Shown here piece by piece: positions 33,766 to 43,454 of a stretch of 64,000 bases of DNA. The position numbers and the translations under genes are program-made. Origin of the DNA: Phaeobacter sp. 11ANDIMAR09 (GTDB taxonomy: Bacteria > Pseudomonadota > Alphaproteobacteria > Rhodobacterales > Rhodobacteraceae); assembly GCF_001294455.1 (NCBI RefSeq), contig NZ_LIKT01000008.1, positions 1-64,000 on the forward strand, in the 5' to 3' direction. Position 1 is the stretch's first letter. The number at the start of each line of letters is the position of its first letter. Under the pieces are notes generated by a model. The model was not told the origin of the DNA. It did no database searches and saw only the letters and a list, made by a program, of their open reading frames with translations.

Positions 33766-34140
33766 TCACGTGAAGTCCTGCTGGCGGGAAAGATCAAGCG
33801 CTCTGCGAGACTTTTTGTCCGGACGTCCTTTTCCCTCAAAACGCGGATTTGCGGGCAGAATGTCCTGTTTTGGCGTCTTATCGAGATAAAGCGCCTGCGC
33901 CTCTGGAGCAGGTCCACGGCGTTCGCCAATGGCAACAACCTCGACCACGCGAATCTGTCGCCCCTGTGGGAAGCTCAGAACATCACCCGCGGTAACGTTC
34001 TGAGCCGTTTTTGCAACCTTGGTGCCATTCAAGCGAAGATGTCCGGCGCTGACCTGTTTGGCGGCCAGGCTGCGGGTTTTGAAAAACCGCGCATGCCACA
34101 GCCACTTGTCGATCCGGATTTTCGCCGCCCGAGGCTCCAT
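33766..34140 (-). CDS. hslR: S4-domain RNA-binding protein, Hsp15 (HslR) family
   Basis: 124 residues. The S4 RNA-binding domain covers the N-terminus (IRIDKWLWHARFFKTRSLAAKQV, GHLRLNGTKV), followed by a basic C-terminal tail. HslR recycles 50S subunits that carry a stalled nascent chain. It begins 6 bp after the helicase stop, so the two genes are almost certainly in one operon. Confidence 0.9.
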   Translation of the reverse strand: MEPRAAKIRIDKWLWHARFFKTRSLAAKQVSAGHLRLNGTKVAKTAQNVTAGDVLSFPQGRQIRVVEVVAIGERRGPAPEAQALYLDKTPKQDILPANPRFEGKGRPDKKSRRALDLSRQQDFT

Positions 34141-34146
34141 CCGGGG

Positions 34147-37089
34147 TCAGTCCCCCTGCTTCAGCCCCATCAGAGCTGCCGCAAAGGGGTTGTCCGGATC
34201 AATCTGCTTTTCCTTCTTGGGAGGACGGGCAGAATAAGTCTTGCCCCCCTGTTGCTGTGGGCGGCCTCCTTTTTTTCCACCGGGCTTGCCACCGGGGCGT
34301 CCGCCAGGCTTGCCGCCAGCGCGGTCCCCGGAGCGACCCTGACCACGGGGCTTGCCGCCGCGACGGTCCTGACCAACCTGGCCGCCTGCGCCTTCGGCGT
34401 TTTGGCTCTGATTGCCACCCTGACCACGGCGCTGACCGCGATTGCCGCCACCCTGACGGGCACGACCACCCCAAGCAAAGGTATAAAACACCTCGACCTC
34501 GGCCGGGGCATCCCCCGCAGCCTCAGGAGCCGCCTCAGATGCACCCTCGACGGAAGGCTCTGCACTGGTGTCCTGAACAGCATCCGCAGCGGCAGGTGCC
34601 GCCTCAGCGGCCTCTGCCACTGGCGTATCCTCGGGTTTGGCCTCGGCCGATTCCGCTTCGGTTTCGGTGGCCCCCTCTTTGGCGGCCTCACTCGGGGCCT
34701 CCGGAGCGGCCTTCACCTTGGCGCGCTCGCCTTTTTCAGCGCGGTAGCCCAGGCCCTGCATCAGATCGGCAAATTGTTCCAGTGTCATGCCGGTGATCGA
34801 CAACATATCCGCCTTGGCTTCAAAGCCGCCACGGCTGTCCTCTGAGCGCAGCATATCCGCCAGACGCTCGAGCATATCGATACGGATCATCCGCTCGCCT
34901 GCTTCGCGGTAGCCTGACATGGTGTCATAGCCCTGCGGAGCCTCTTTGGCGGCAGGAACGGTCACCAGACCGGGGGGCGGCGCCTCGGGGAATTCCTGCA
35001 CACCATTTGCCAGCGACCACAGCACCAAACGCAGGCGCGTTGGGGCAGGTTTCAGCAGCAAGGGCATAAAGATGGTAAATTGGCCAAAACGGATGCCATG
35101 TTTGCGCAATGCGCCACGGGCATCCTGATCCAGATCCTTTACTTCCTGCATCACAGTGTGACGCGGCAGCAGGCCAAGACCCTCAACCAAGCGGAACGCA
35201 AAGCCACGGGCCAGCCCGGTCAGCTCTTCGTCTTTTTGTAGATTGATCAACGGCTCGAACAGGGCCTGAACCTTGCGCGAGATGAAATGCTGCAGGCGGC
35301 GCTCCACCTTCTGCGCGACATCCGCACCAGCGGCATCATCCACAAAGACCTCGACCAATGGATTCAGCGGATCAGCGCCTGCCACCAGTTTGCCCACAGC
35401 AGCATCGCCCCACATCAGGCCGCCCTGCTCGGTGAAGTCGATTTCGGTATCGGGCGCATTGTAGAAACGGTCTGCGCGCAGATGGAATTGCGGCGCCAGC
35501 GCCTGCAGCGAGGCAGACTTCAATGTCTTTGCCTCGGCACCCTGTGCGCTTTTGTCCGGGGTAAACCGGAACCCGTCCAACCGTCCGACGAATTCGCCTT
35601 CGACGGTTACTTCACCCTTGTCATTCACTTCGGCCAAAAGGGCCTCCTTCTGTTTGAGCCGGCGCAGAAGCACGGATGTGCGCCGGTCCACAAATCGCTG
35701 AGTCAAGCGCTCGTGCAGCGCATCTGACAACCTGTCTTCTACAGCGCGAGTCACGCCACGCCAATGGCTTTCGTCACGCAGCCAATTTTTACGCTGAGAG
35801 ACATAGGTCCAGGTCCGAATAAAGGCCAGGCGCTTGGAAAGTGTGTCAATATCGCCATCCACCCGGTCGATCCGTTTGATCTGACGCGCCAACCAGTCGT
35901 CCGGAACCACGCCACCGCCGTGCAAATATTCAAATATCCCGCCAATCAATGACGCGTGCTCCCCATGCGAGATGCCACGGAAATCGGGGATCCGACAGAC
36001 ATCCCACAACAGGCGAACGGATTGTGCATTGGTTGTGCGCGATATTATGCCGCTGTCGCGGGATAGAAACTTCAAAGCTCCCAGATCATCGGCCTCTCGC
36101 GCCCGCACCAGAACCTCATCCTCGGGCAGTGATTCGAGCGAACGGATCAAGGCCTCGACCGAGCCAAACTGCAGGTCTGTCGAGCGCCAGTTGAGTTTCT
36201 TGAGCGGCGTAAAGCGGTGTTCCATGATGGCTTCGGCCACCTCAGGCTCCAGTGGGCTGGCATCGCCGGTGACGCCAAAGCTGCCATGGCTCATGCCGCG
36301 CCCGGCCCGACCCGCGATCTGCGCCAGTTCATTTGGCGCCAAGGGCCGCATCCGCCGCCCATCAAATTTACTGGTGGCAGAAAAGGCCACGTGATCAATA
36401 TCAAGGTTCAGCCCCATACCGATCGCATCGGTTGCAACCAGATAGTCGACCTCGCCATTCTGATAGAGCGCAACCTGGGCATTGCGGGTACGCGGGCTAA
36501 GCGCCCCCATCACCACGGCCGCTCCGCCTTTTTGCCGCTTTAGCAATTCAGCAATAGCGTAGACATTGTCTACTGAAAAGCCGACGATTGCAGTGCGCGG
36601 CGGCATCCGGCTGATCTTTTTGGAGCCGCCATAGACCAGCTCGGACATGCGCTCACGGCGCAGGAATTCGACCTCGGGCACCAGCGCCTTGATGGGCCCC
36701 CGCATGGTATCGGCCCCCAGAAACAGCGTCTCATTGGTGCCGCGCGCGTGCAGCAGCCGTTCGGTAAAGACATGGCCCCGTTCGGGATCGGCGCAAAGCT
36801 GAACCTCGTCAATAGCAAGGAAATCACAGCCCATACCTGGCGGCATCGCTTCCACCGTGCAGATCCAGTATTTGGCGCGCGGCGGCACGATCCGTTCCTC
36901 GCCGGTGACCAGCGCCACCACTGAGGGGCCGCGAATGGCGACGATCTTGTCATAGACCTCGCGCGCAAGCAGCCGCAGCGGAAAGCCCATGATGCCGGTA
37001 CGATAGCCAAGCATACGTTCAATCGCATAGTGTGTTTTGCCGGTATTTGTCGGCCCCAAGACCGCCAAGATCCGCGATGCGCCTGCCAT
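34147..37089 (-). CDS. Suv3-like DEAD/DEAH-box helicase with basic RG-rich tail
   Basis: A 980-residue superfamily 2 helicase. Motif I is GPTNTGKTH near residue 12, motif II IDEVQ near 95, and motif VI QIAGRAGRG near 265, the set found in Suv3/mitochondrial-degradosome-type helicases. Residues 280-760 hold helical C-terminal and SUV3_C-like parts. The last ~220 residues are unusual: an Ala/Glu-rich acidic linker then an Arg/Gly/Gln-rich tail (GGRARQGGGNRGQRRG) and a closing NPFAAALMGLKQGD motif. Such RG tails bind RNA. It likely unwinds structured RNA for turnover in the cytoplasm. The same tail creates long plus-strand shadow frames. Confidence 0.9.
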   Translation of the reverse strand: MAGASRILAVLGPTNTGKTHYAIERMLGYRTGIMGFPLRLLAREVYDKIVAIRGPSVVALVTGEERIVPPRAKYWICTVEAMPPGMGCDFLAIDEVQLCADPERGHVFTERLLHARGTNETLFLGADTMRGPIKALVPEVEFLRRERMSELVYGGSKKISRMPPRTAIVGFSVDNVYAIAELLKRQKGGAAVVMGALSPRTRNAQVALYQNGEVDYLVATDAIGMGLNLDIDHVAFSATSKFDGRRMRPLAPNELAQIAGRAGRGMSHGSFGVTGDASPLEPEVAEAIMEHRFTPLKKLNWRSTDLQFGSVEALIRSLESLPEDEVLVRAREADDLGALKFLSRDSGIISRTTNAQSVRLLWDVCRIPDFRGISHGEHASLIGGIFEYLHGGGVVPDDWLARQIKRIDRVDGDIDTLSKRLAFIRTWTYVSQRKNWLRDESHWRGVTRAVEDRLSDALHERLTQRFVDRRTSVLLRRLKQKEALLAEVNDKGEVTVEGEFVGRLDGFRFTPDKSAQGAEAKTLKSASLQALAPQFHLRADRFYNAPDTEIDFTEQGGLMWGDAAVGKLVAGADPLNPLVEVFVDDAAGADVAQKVERRLQHFISRKVQALFEPLINLQKDEELTGLARGFAFRLVEGLGLLPRHTVMQEVKDLDQDARGALRKHGIRFGQFTIFMPLLLKPAPTRLRLVLWSLANGVQEFPEAPPPGLVTVPAAKEAPQGYDTMSGYREAGERMIRIDMLERLADMLRSEDSRGGFEAKADMLSITGMTLEQFADLMQGLGYRAEKGERAKVKAAPEAPSEAAKEGATETEAESAEAKPEDTPVAEAAEAAPAAADAVQDTSAEPSVEGASEAAPEAAGDAPAEVEVFYTFAWGGRARQGGGNRGQRRGQGGNQSQNAEGAGGQVGQDRRGGKPRGQGRSGDRAGGKPGGRPGGKPGGKKGGRPQQQGGKTYSARPPKKEKQIDPDNPFAAALMGLKQGD

Positions 37090-37152
37090 CTGATCAGCCC
37101 TTGTTCTGCCTTGTCCTAGAGGTCGAATATGACATCCAGACGTCAGGTCGGC

Positions 37153-37722
37153 TCAAAGATCCTTGCCTGCCACCTCGGGCCGCAGACGTTCCAGCGCGCT
37201 GAGTACTTCCTCGTGATGGGGATGTATAGCCTTGGCACGCAAATAGGCCTCATAGGCGCGTTTGGGGGAGCGGAATTGCTCAAACACCGTGCCCAAAGCG
37301 TAGATCGCGTTGTAATCGTTGGGATTGAGCGCCAAAGCGCGTTCCAGATCCGCAACGGATGGCCCATAGGCCCCCAGCGCATGATAGGCGCGGGCACGCT
37401 GATACCACCCATAAGAGAAATCCGGCGCGTGGTCCGTCAGGGCCGTCAGATGCTCAAGCGCCGCCTGCAGATCACCTTCTGTCATCGCCTTGGTTGCCCG
37501 CGCCAACAACAGGTCCATTGCCGCAGAGCCGCTTTTGCGCCAGAGCGCCTGCAACTCCCGGTCCAGACCGCGGGCCACCTCTGCATCAGCGGAAACCAGC
37601 TGATCCAACAGGTCCGATTCGGTCGTAGCCGCGCCTGCAGAGATTGCCAAAGGCATGGAAATCGTGACTGTAAGCAGCGTTGCCGCCACGATAGCTTTGA
37701 GGTTCAGGTGATTTGCAATCAT
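37153..37722 (-). CDS. Secreted TPR-repeat protein
   Basis: 189 residues with a signal peptide (LKAIVAATLLTVTISMPLAISAGA) and about three tetratricopeptide repeats in the second half (MTEGDLQAALEHLTALTDHAPDF, YGWYQRARAYHALGAYGPSV, NDYNAIYALGTVFEQFRSPKRA). TPR proteins act as protein-binding scaffolds; the location should be periplasmic. It lies upstream of the helicase gene on the same strand and divergent to the SCP2 gene. No specific partner can be named. Confidence 0.85.
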   Translation of the reverse strand: MIANHLNLKAIVAATLLTVTISMPLAISAGAATTESDLLDQLVSADAEVARGLDRELQALWRKSGSAAMDLLLARATKAMTEGDLQAALEHLTALTDHAPDFSYGWYQRARAYHALGAYGPSVADLERALALNPNDYNAIYALGTVFEQFRSPKRAYEAYLRAKAIHPHHEEVLSALERLRPEVAGKDL

Positions 37723-37835
37723 GATGGCCCAGTGTAACCCCGTGCAGCATTATATCCAGTGCTGGAAGCAGGTGCTTCACGCAAAATTGCAGTTTTCGGT
37801 GCCAGAGGCTGCACCATTGATCAAAGGACGTAACA

Positions 37836-38126
37836 ATGAGCGACACACTTGAACAGGCCGCAGCGGCCATGAACGAGAAAATGGCCGGCAGCGACTTCTC
37901 TGCCTCCGCCAAATTTGCAATCGAAGGCCTCGGCGCCATCGTTCTGGACGGCAACGGTGCCCGCGTCAGCGACGAAGAAGCCGATGTTACCATGTCCGCC
38001 GATGCAGAAACCTTTCAGGGCATCCTGACCGGCGAGGTGAACCCCACCAGCGCCTTTATGTCTGGCAAGCTGACCATTGATGGCGACATGGGCACAGCCA
38101 TGCAGCTGGCATCGGCACTGGCCTGA
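37836..38126 (+). CDS. SCP2 sterol-binding-domain protein
   Basis: A 96-residue single SCP2 domain, with the family pattern DGNGARVSDEEADVTMSADAETFQGILTGEVNPTSAFMSGKLTIDGDM (positions about 38-85 of the protein), which forms a hydrophobic lipid pocket. It probably binds or carries fatty acyl or sterol-like lipids in the cytoplasm. Its TGA overlaps the ATG of the hydrolase gene by one base (38126), so the two are coupled and likely cooperate in lipid turnover. Confidence 0.9.
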   Translation: MSDTLEQAAAAMNEKMAGSDFSASAKFAIEGLGAIVLDGNGARVSDEEADVTMSADAETFQGILTGEVNPTSAFMSGKLTIDGDMGTAMQLASALA

Positions 38127-39091
38127 TGGACAAAAGCCTGATGGACCTGACCCCCGCGCCCTATTTTGCCGAAATCGCAGAAGGACCCGAAACAGGTCAG
38201 GCCCATTGGGCAACCACCGATGATGGCTTGCGCATTCGCGTCGGCCATTGGATGCCTGCCGGAGAAACGCCGGCAAAGGGCACTGTGCTGATCTTTCCCG
38301 GACGCACAGAATATGTCGAGAAATACGGCCCCGCCGCTCGGGATCTCAATGCCCGCGGCTATGCTGCTTTGGCGGTGGATTGGCGCGGACAGGGGCTTGG
38401 CGATCGCATGCTGAGCGACCGCCGCCTTGGCCATATCGAGGAATTCGGCGATTTTCAAAAAGATGTCGCCGCCGTGGTCAAATTGGCCAAACAGCTAAAC
38501 CTGCCCGAACCATGGTATCTCTTGGGCCACTCTATGGGCGGCGCCATCGGGCTGCGGGCCCTGATGGAGGGGCTGCCGGTCAAAGCCTGCGCCTTCTCGG
38601 CGCCAATGTGGGGGATTCTCATTCCCAAGGCGATGAAACCCCTCGCGCGCATTCTGGGTGGGCTCGCCCCGACCCTAGGGTTTGGCGATAAGCGCGTGCC
38701 AACAACGACTGAGGGTCACTATGTCGAAACCGCTCCGTTCAAAGGCAACACCCTGACCAATGACCCCGCAATGTATCAGCTGATGATTGACCAGTTGCAG
38801 GCCGAACCAGACCTGGTATTGGGCGGCCCCACCATCAATTGGCTGAGCCAGGGGCTAAAAGAATGCGAAGCCCTAGCCAAACGCCCCTCGCCAGTGCTGC
38901 CCTGTCTCACCTTTCTGGGAACCCAGGAACAGATCGTCAATAGCGAGGCCGTAAAGGACCGCATGGCGCGCTGGCCCGGCGGTGAGTTGGACATAATTGA
39001 TCCGGCGCAGCATGAAATTGTCATGGAAGGCAGCGACATCCGCCGCCGCGCCTTTGACAAGATGACACAGCTGTTTGACCAATATCGCTAG
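38126..39091 (+). CDS. pldB: Alpha/beta hydrolase, lysophospholipase-like
   Basis: 321 residues. The nucleophile elbow is GHSMGG (LLGHSMGGAIGLRALMEG), the oxyanion region FPGRTEYVEKYGPAARDL, and the acid/His pair lie in the second half (VNSEAVKDRMARWPGGE, AQHEIVMEG). The layout matches PldB-type lysophospholipases/monoacylglycerol lipases. No signal peptide is seen, so it is cytoplasmic or peripheral to the membrane. Translation is coupled to the SCP2 gene. The substrate is assigned by family only. Confidence 0.85.
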   Translation: MDKSLMDLTPAPYFAEIAEGPETGQAHWATTDDGLRIRVGHWMPAGETPAKGTVLIFPGRTEYVEKYGPAARDLNARGYAALAVDWRGQGLGDRMLSDRRLGHIEEFGDFQKDVAAVVKLAKQLNLPEPWYLLGHSMGGAIGLRALMEGLPVKACAFSAPMWGILIPKAMKPLARILGGLAPTLGFGDKRVPTTTEGHYVETAPFKGNTLTNDPAMYQLMIDQLQAEPDLVLGGPTINWLSQGLKECEALAKRPSPVLPCLTFLGTQEQIVNSEAVKDRMARWPGGELDIIDPAQHEIVMEGSDIRRRAFDKMTQLFDQYR

Positions 39092-39263
39092 AGCCGCACG
39101 CCAGGGGGCTCTTAGTCAAACAGCCCCCTGGGGCTTGCAATAAATTCGCATGAAAAATTAGCCCCCGACCCGGGCTTCGGCGGGGAGCTTTGCTTGTGAT
39201 CTCCCCATGCGGCGCTTAGATGTTGTGCAACGCCATAACAGAGATGCCCGCCAAGGAGCCCCC

Positions 39264-41084
39264 ATGTTGCAACTCCCCTTTCCCGTCCGTGATGCCAATG
39301 CCAGCTCTGGCTCTGATGAGCTGGGCAATCTGCCGGAATGGAATCTGTCCGATCTCTATGCCTCGGATGATGCGCCAGAACTGACCCGCGATCTGGATTG
39401 GCTCTCACAGGAATGCAGTGCATTTGCTGCAGACTACGAAGGCAAGTTAGCGGATCTGGAGGCGGAAGGCCTGCTGAACTGTGTGCTGCGCAATGAAAAG
39501 ATCAACTCCATTGCCGGGCGCGTTATGTCCTATGCTGGCCTGCGCTATTACCAGCTGACAACGGATGCTGAGCGCGCCAAATTCATGTCCGACTGCCAGG
39601 AAAAGATCACCATCTTCACCACGCCGCTGGTGTTCTTCACCCTGGAGATCAACCGCATCGAGGACGAGACACTGGAGGCGCATTTTGCCGCTAATTCGGA
39701 TCTCGCCCGCTATAAGCCGGTGTTTGATCGTATCCGTGCCATGAAGCCCTATCAGCTCTCAGATGAGCTGGAGAAGTTCCTGCATGATCTGGGCGTTGTG
39801 GGCGATGCCTGGGAGCGCCTTTTTGACGAGACCATTGCAGGCCTCACCTTTACCGTTGATGGCCAGGAGCTGAACATCGAAGGCACCCTGAACCTGCTCA
39901 CCGAACAGGACCGCAGCAAACGCGAGGCTGCATCGCGCGAATTGGCAGCGGTGTTTCAGGACAACGTCAAAACCTTTGCCCGCGTGCATAATACCCAGGC
40001 CAAGGAAAAAGAGATCCTGGACCGCTGGCGCGGTATGCCCACGCCGCAGACCGGGCGCCACCTGTCCAACGACGTGGAACCCGAAGTGGTCGAGGCTCTG
40101 CGTGAAGCTGTGGTCGCCGCCTATCCCAAGCTGAGCCACCGTTATTACGAGCTGAAACGCAAATGGCTGGGTCTGGACCGCATGCAGGTCTGGGACCGCA
40201 ACGCGCCGCTGCCAATGGAAGACACCCGTGTGGTGGATTGGGAACAGGCCGAGAAGACAGTGATGGAGGCCTATGAGGCCTTTGATCCCCGCATGGGCGA
40301 GATCGCGGCTCCCTTCTTTAGCAAGGGTTGGATTGATGCAGGCGTAAAGCCCGGCAAAGCCCCCGGAGCCTTTGCCCATCCTACCGTCACGGATGTGCAC
40401 CCCTATGTGATGCTGAACTACCTGGGCAAGCCGCGTGATGTGATGACCCTGGCCCATGAGCTGGGCCATGGCGTGCATCAGGTGCTGGCGGCGGAACAGG
40501 GCGAGATGCTCTCCTCCACCCCGCTGACCCTGGCCGAAACCGCCTCTGTCTTTGGCGAGATGCTCACCTTCCGCAAAATGCTGGACAAGGCCGAAACCAA
40601 AGAGGAGCGCAAGATCTTGCTGGCGGGCAAGGTCGAAGACATGATCAACACCGTGGTGCGCCAGATCGCCTTTTATGACTTTGAGTGCAAACTGCATGCA
40701 GCCCGCGCCGAGGGCGAGCTGACACCTGATGATATCAATGCCTTGTGGATGTCGGTTCAGGCCGAATCCCTGGGCGAAGCCTTTGACTTCATGGAGGGTT
40801 ACGAGACCTTCTGGTGCTATGTGCCGCATTTTGTGCACTCGCCCTTCTATGTCTATGCCTATGCCTTTGGCGACGGGTTGGTGAACGCGCTTTACTCGGT
40901 CTATGCCGAGGGTGGCGAGGGCTTTGAGGACAAATACTTCGACATGCTCAAGGCCGGTGGCTCCAAACACCACAAGGAACTGCTGGCACCCTTTGGGCTG
41001 GATGCCTCGGACCCAAAATTCTGGGACAAGGGCCTGTCGATGATTTCTGGCATGATCGACGAATTGGAAGCCATGGAAGATTGA
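39264..41084 (+). CDS. pepF: M3-family oligoendopeptidase F
   Basis: The start at 39264 (GGAG seven bases upstream) is chosen over 39207. The 606-residue enzyme has the M3 zinc motif HELGH (AHELGHGVHQVLA, near residue 397) and the downstream ETASVFGEM segment that supplies the third ligand. It cleaves short peptides in the cytoplasm. The length is usual for PepF. The long reverse-strand frame across this gene (39759-41090) is a shadow. Confidence 0.93.
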   Translation: MLQLPFPVRDANASSGSDELGNLPEWNLSDLYASDDAPELTRDLDWLSQECSAFAADYEGKLADLEAEGLLNCVLRNEKINSIAGRVMSYAGLRYYQLTTDAERAKFMSDCQEKITIFTTPLVFFTLEINRIEDETLEAHFAANSDLARYKPVFDRIRAMKPYQLSDELEKFLHDLGVVGDAWERLFDETIAGLTFTVDGQELNIEGTLNLLTEQDRSKREAASRELAAVFQDNVKTFARVHNTQAKEKEILDRWRGMPTPQTGRHLSNDVEPEVVEALREAVVAAYPKLSHRYYELKRKWLGLDRMQVWDRNAPLPMEDTRVVDWEQAEKTVMEAYEAFDPRMGEIAAPFFSKGWIDAGVKPGKAPGAFAHPTVTDVHPYVMLNYLGKPRDVMTLAHELGHGVHQVLAAEQGEMLSSTPLTLAETASVFGEMLTFRKMLDKAETKEERKILLAGKVEDMINTVVRQIAFYDFECKLHAARAEGELTPDDINALWMSVQAESLGEAFDFMEGYETFWCYVPHFVHSPFYVYAYAFGDGLVNALYSVYAEGGEGFEDKYFDMLKAGGSKHHKELLAPFGLDASDPKFWDKGLSMISGMIDELEAMED

Positions 41085-41285
41085 TGACAATCAGCTGACT
41101 TCTAGTTGGCCGCTTTAGAATTAGATCTGGTCCGCACCAATAAGGTGGTGGACCAGATCCCCCACCCAAACCAGCCTCTTCCGATATACGCTTCTGAAAA
41201 GCATCAGCTTTTCTTACCCAAAATTCGCTGTCATACTGGAATGATAGCTAGCCTTTTGTCAGGCTTCATTTTTTGGGGACTTTAA

Positions 41286-41762
41286 ATGCCATTTTTTTTC
41301 AATACAGCCAGAGTGCTGGCAACGATGGCTTTTGCCAGTGGCCTCATCGGCTCTCAATTGGCCGCAGAGCAACCGGACAGCCAGACCCCCATCAGCAAGG
41401 ACTCCGTTATTGAGATCTATGTTGGGAAAACCTGGGTTTGGAGTGCCGGGGGCTCCTATTGGGCAGAGGACGGAAGTTTTTTCGCCATTTGGAAAAGAAA
41501 GAGGGTCGCTGTTGGAACTTGGTCTGCCACAAGCGATGGTCGCCTCTGCTATGACGCCACTTGGCATGAAGCAGAGAACAGCACCGGCAATGACATGAAA
41601 CGCTGCTGGCGTCACGTAGTCGATAGCCAAGGAGTTTTGTGGAAACAGGACGTAAAGAACCAGGAATGGTATGTGCCAAAAAACGAATTTCAGACACGCC
41701 TTAAGACCGGAAACAGGATCAAATCTGGCGTCAAACGACTGAGGCAACGATACGGAGTATAG
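41286..41762 (+). CDS. Putative secreted DUF995-family protein
   Basis: 158 residues with a signal peptide (RVLATMAFASGLIGSQLAA) and the DUF995 pattern: VGKTWVWSAGGSYWAEDGSFFAIWK, then GTWSATSDGRLCYDATWH with Cys and RCWRHVV. The mature part is a small, Trp-rich beta fold expected in the periplasm. Function is unknown in the family. It stands alone; the gap to the left (41085-41285) shows no clear element. Confidence 0.75.
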   Translation: MPFFFNTARVLATMAFASGLIGSQLAAEQPDSQTPISKDSVIEIYVGKTWVWSAGGSYWAEDGSFFAIWKRKRVAVGTWSATSDGRLCYDATWHEAENSTGNDMKRCWRHVVDSQGVLWKQDVKNQEWYVPKNEFQTRLKTGNRIKSGVKRLRQRYGV

Positions 41763-42394
41763 TCTGGCCTGGGCGAGTGCAGCGGCACCCTGGCCGTTAC
41801 CCTCTGCCAGGGCGGCAAAATTTGTTGAAATTTCAACCGCTAAGGAGGTTTTTACTAAAACCACCCATTTTCGTCAGGTAGCGAAAGAATTGCACCGAAG
41901 ATTTTATTCCTGACAATAAGTGTCAAGTATTTGATTTTGTTTGATTTTTTCCAACTATGAGATTGACCTCTGGGTGGAAGAACCCTATCAAGGGGTCAGG
42001 AAATACAGCAAGCCGGAACATCGGCAGCTCGCAGCAAGCCACTCCAGCCAGTTCGGGTCTTACCGGATCAGCCAGATAGCCAGCCAAGCCAGCCCCCTTT
42101 ATGCTCCAAGCCAGCCAAGCCTTCCCCTGCTACCTTACGCTTTGGTACGATTTTGTGCCCTTGCTGTTCAGAACAATCAGCACCCTTGTGCCCCGTTTGG
42201 TCCGCACAAGTCCGCCAGGTTTCGTTCCAGCGCGCCAGCCCCTCGCCAGCACGCCAGACAGCCCCAGCCCGCCAGATTCCGCCATAGCCTCCGCCAGCTT
42301 CCCTGCCAGCGCCGCAACCGGCCTCCAGCCCTACACCATCCCGCTCAAGAACCCGCCCGCCCATTTGCCAGCCCCCGCTTGAACGTAATAGCAA
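41763..42394. other. Gene-free region with dense GCCAG repeats
   Basis: No credible gene. A 7-bp hairpin CCCTGGC/GCCAGGG lies near 41790-41813. From about 42010 to 42385 the motif GCCAG(C) recurs about twenty times at irregular spacing, with short direct repeats such as AGCCAGCCAAGCC. The open frame across it on the plus strand continues antisense through rpoH and is not a gene. Confidence 0.6.
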
Positions 42395-42424
42395 AAAAGG
42401 CGGAGCCATTTGGCCCCGCCTTTT
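42395..42424. terminator. rpoH terminator
   Basis: AAAAGGCGGAGCC-ATTT-GGCCCCGCCTTTT, with one A-C mismatch, lies 24 bp after the rpoH stop. On the minus strand the stem is followed by a run of six T. Confidence 0.9.
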
Positions 42425-42447
42425 CTGTACGCATTCAAACAACTGGC

Positions 42448-43344
42448 TTACTGGGCTGTCAGCATACCCTTGGCCGAAGCCAGTTCGCGCATCTTCTTTT
42501 GCAGCTTTTCAAAGGCGCGCACTTCGATCTGACGAATACGCTCGCGGCTGACGCTATATTGCGTGCTCAGCTCTTCCAGCGTCTGCACCTTCTCGGCCAG
42601 GCGACGCTGGGTGAGAATATCCTTTTCCCGCTCGTTCAGAACGTCCAGGGCCTGGGCCAACAGCTCGCGCCGGGCTTCCAGCTCATCGCGGGCCTCATAA
42701 TCGCCAGCCTGATCAGCGTCTTCGTCCTCGAGCCAGTCCTGCCACTGCATGGTGCCTTCGCCCTCGCTGCCAACCGTGGCATTGAGGGAGGCATCCCCAC
42801 CGGACATCCGACGGTTCATCGAGATGACTTCGTCTTCGGTCACCCCAAGGTCATGAGCGATCTTGGCGACGTTTTCAGGACGCAAGTCGCCCTCTTCCAG
42901 GGCGCCAATACGGGCCTTGGCCTTGCGCAGGTTGAAGAAGAGCTTCTTCTGCGCCGAGGTGGTGCCCAGCTTGACCATCGACCAGGACCGCAGGACATAT
43001 TCCTGGATCGAGGCGCGAATCCACCACATGGCATAGGTGGCCAGACGAAAGCCCTTTTCCGGGTCAAAGCGTTTCACCGCCTGCATCAGGCCGACGTTGG
43101 CCTCAGAGATCACCTCGGCCTGCGGCAGCCCATAGCCCCGGTAGCCCATAGCAATTTTGGCGGCGAGACGCAGGTGCGAGGTGACCATCCGATGCGCCGC
43201 ACCGGAGTCCTCTTTTTCCACCCAGGCCTTGGCCAGCATATATTCTTCTTCCGGCTCCAGGAGCGGGAATTTGCGGATTTCTTGCATGTAGCGGTTCAGA
43301 CCGCCTTCGGGGGTCGGTGCGGGCAGATTTGCGTAATTAGCCAT
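42448..43344 (-). CDS. rpoH: RNA polymerase heat-shock sigma factor (sigma-32)
   Basis: 298 residues with sigma regions 1.2 to 4.2: region 2.4 FRLATYAMWWIRASIQEYV, the RpoH box QKKLFFNLRKAK, and the region 4.2 helix-turn-helix LEELSTQYSVSRERIRQIEVRAFEKLQ. Alphaproteobacteria often have two RpoH copies; only one is in view. It directs transcription of chaperone and protease genes. A 13-bp perfect inverted repeat lies about 110 bp upstream of the start. Confidence 0.97.
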   Translation of the reverse strand: MANYANLPAPTPEGGLNRYMQEIRKFPLLEPEEEYMLAKAWVEKEDSGAAHRMVTSHLRLAAKIAMGYRGYGLPQAEVISEANVGLMQAVKRFDPEKGFRLATYAMWWIRASIQEYVLRSWSMVKLGTTSAQKKLFFNLRKAKARIGALEEGDLRPENVAKIAHDLGVTEDEVISMNRRMSGGDASLNATVGSEGEGTMQWQDWLEDEDADQAGDYEARDELEARRELLAQALDVLNEREKDILTQRRLAEKVQTLEELSTQYSVSRERIRQIEVRAFEKLQKKMRELASAKGMLTAQ

Positions 43345-43454
43345 TCAAACGGTCCCTCCCAAGATGTTTATGGACTTAACATTAAGTCATATGGGTTAGC
43401 GCTAAACACCTTTCAAGAGGTGCTTACAAGAAACACTATATATTTCGGCTGCAG

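Noticed and set aside
33763-34845. 360-codon plus-strand ORF
   Set aside because: Antisense shadow of hslR and the RG-rich tail of the helicase; Ala/Leu/Gly-rich low complexity.
39759-41090. 443-codon minus-strand ORF
   Set aside because: Antisense shadow of pepF, which has intact catalytic motifs.
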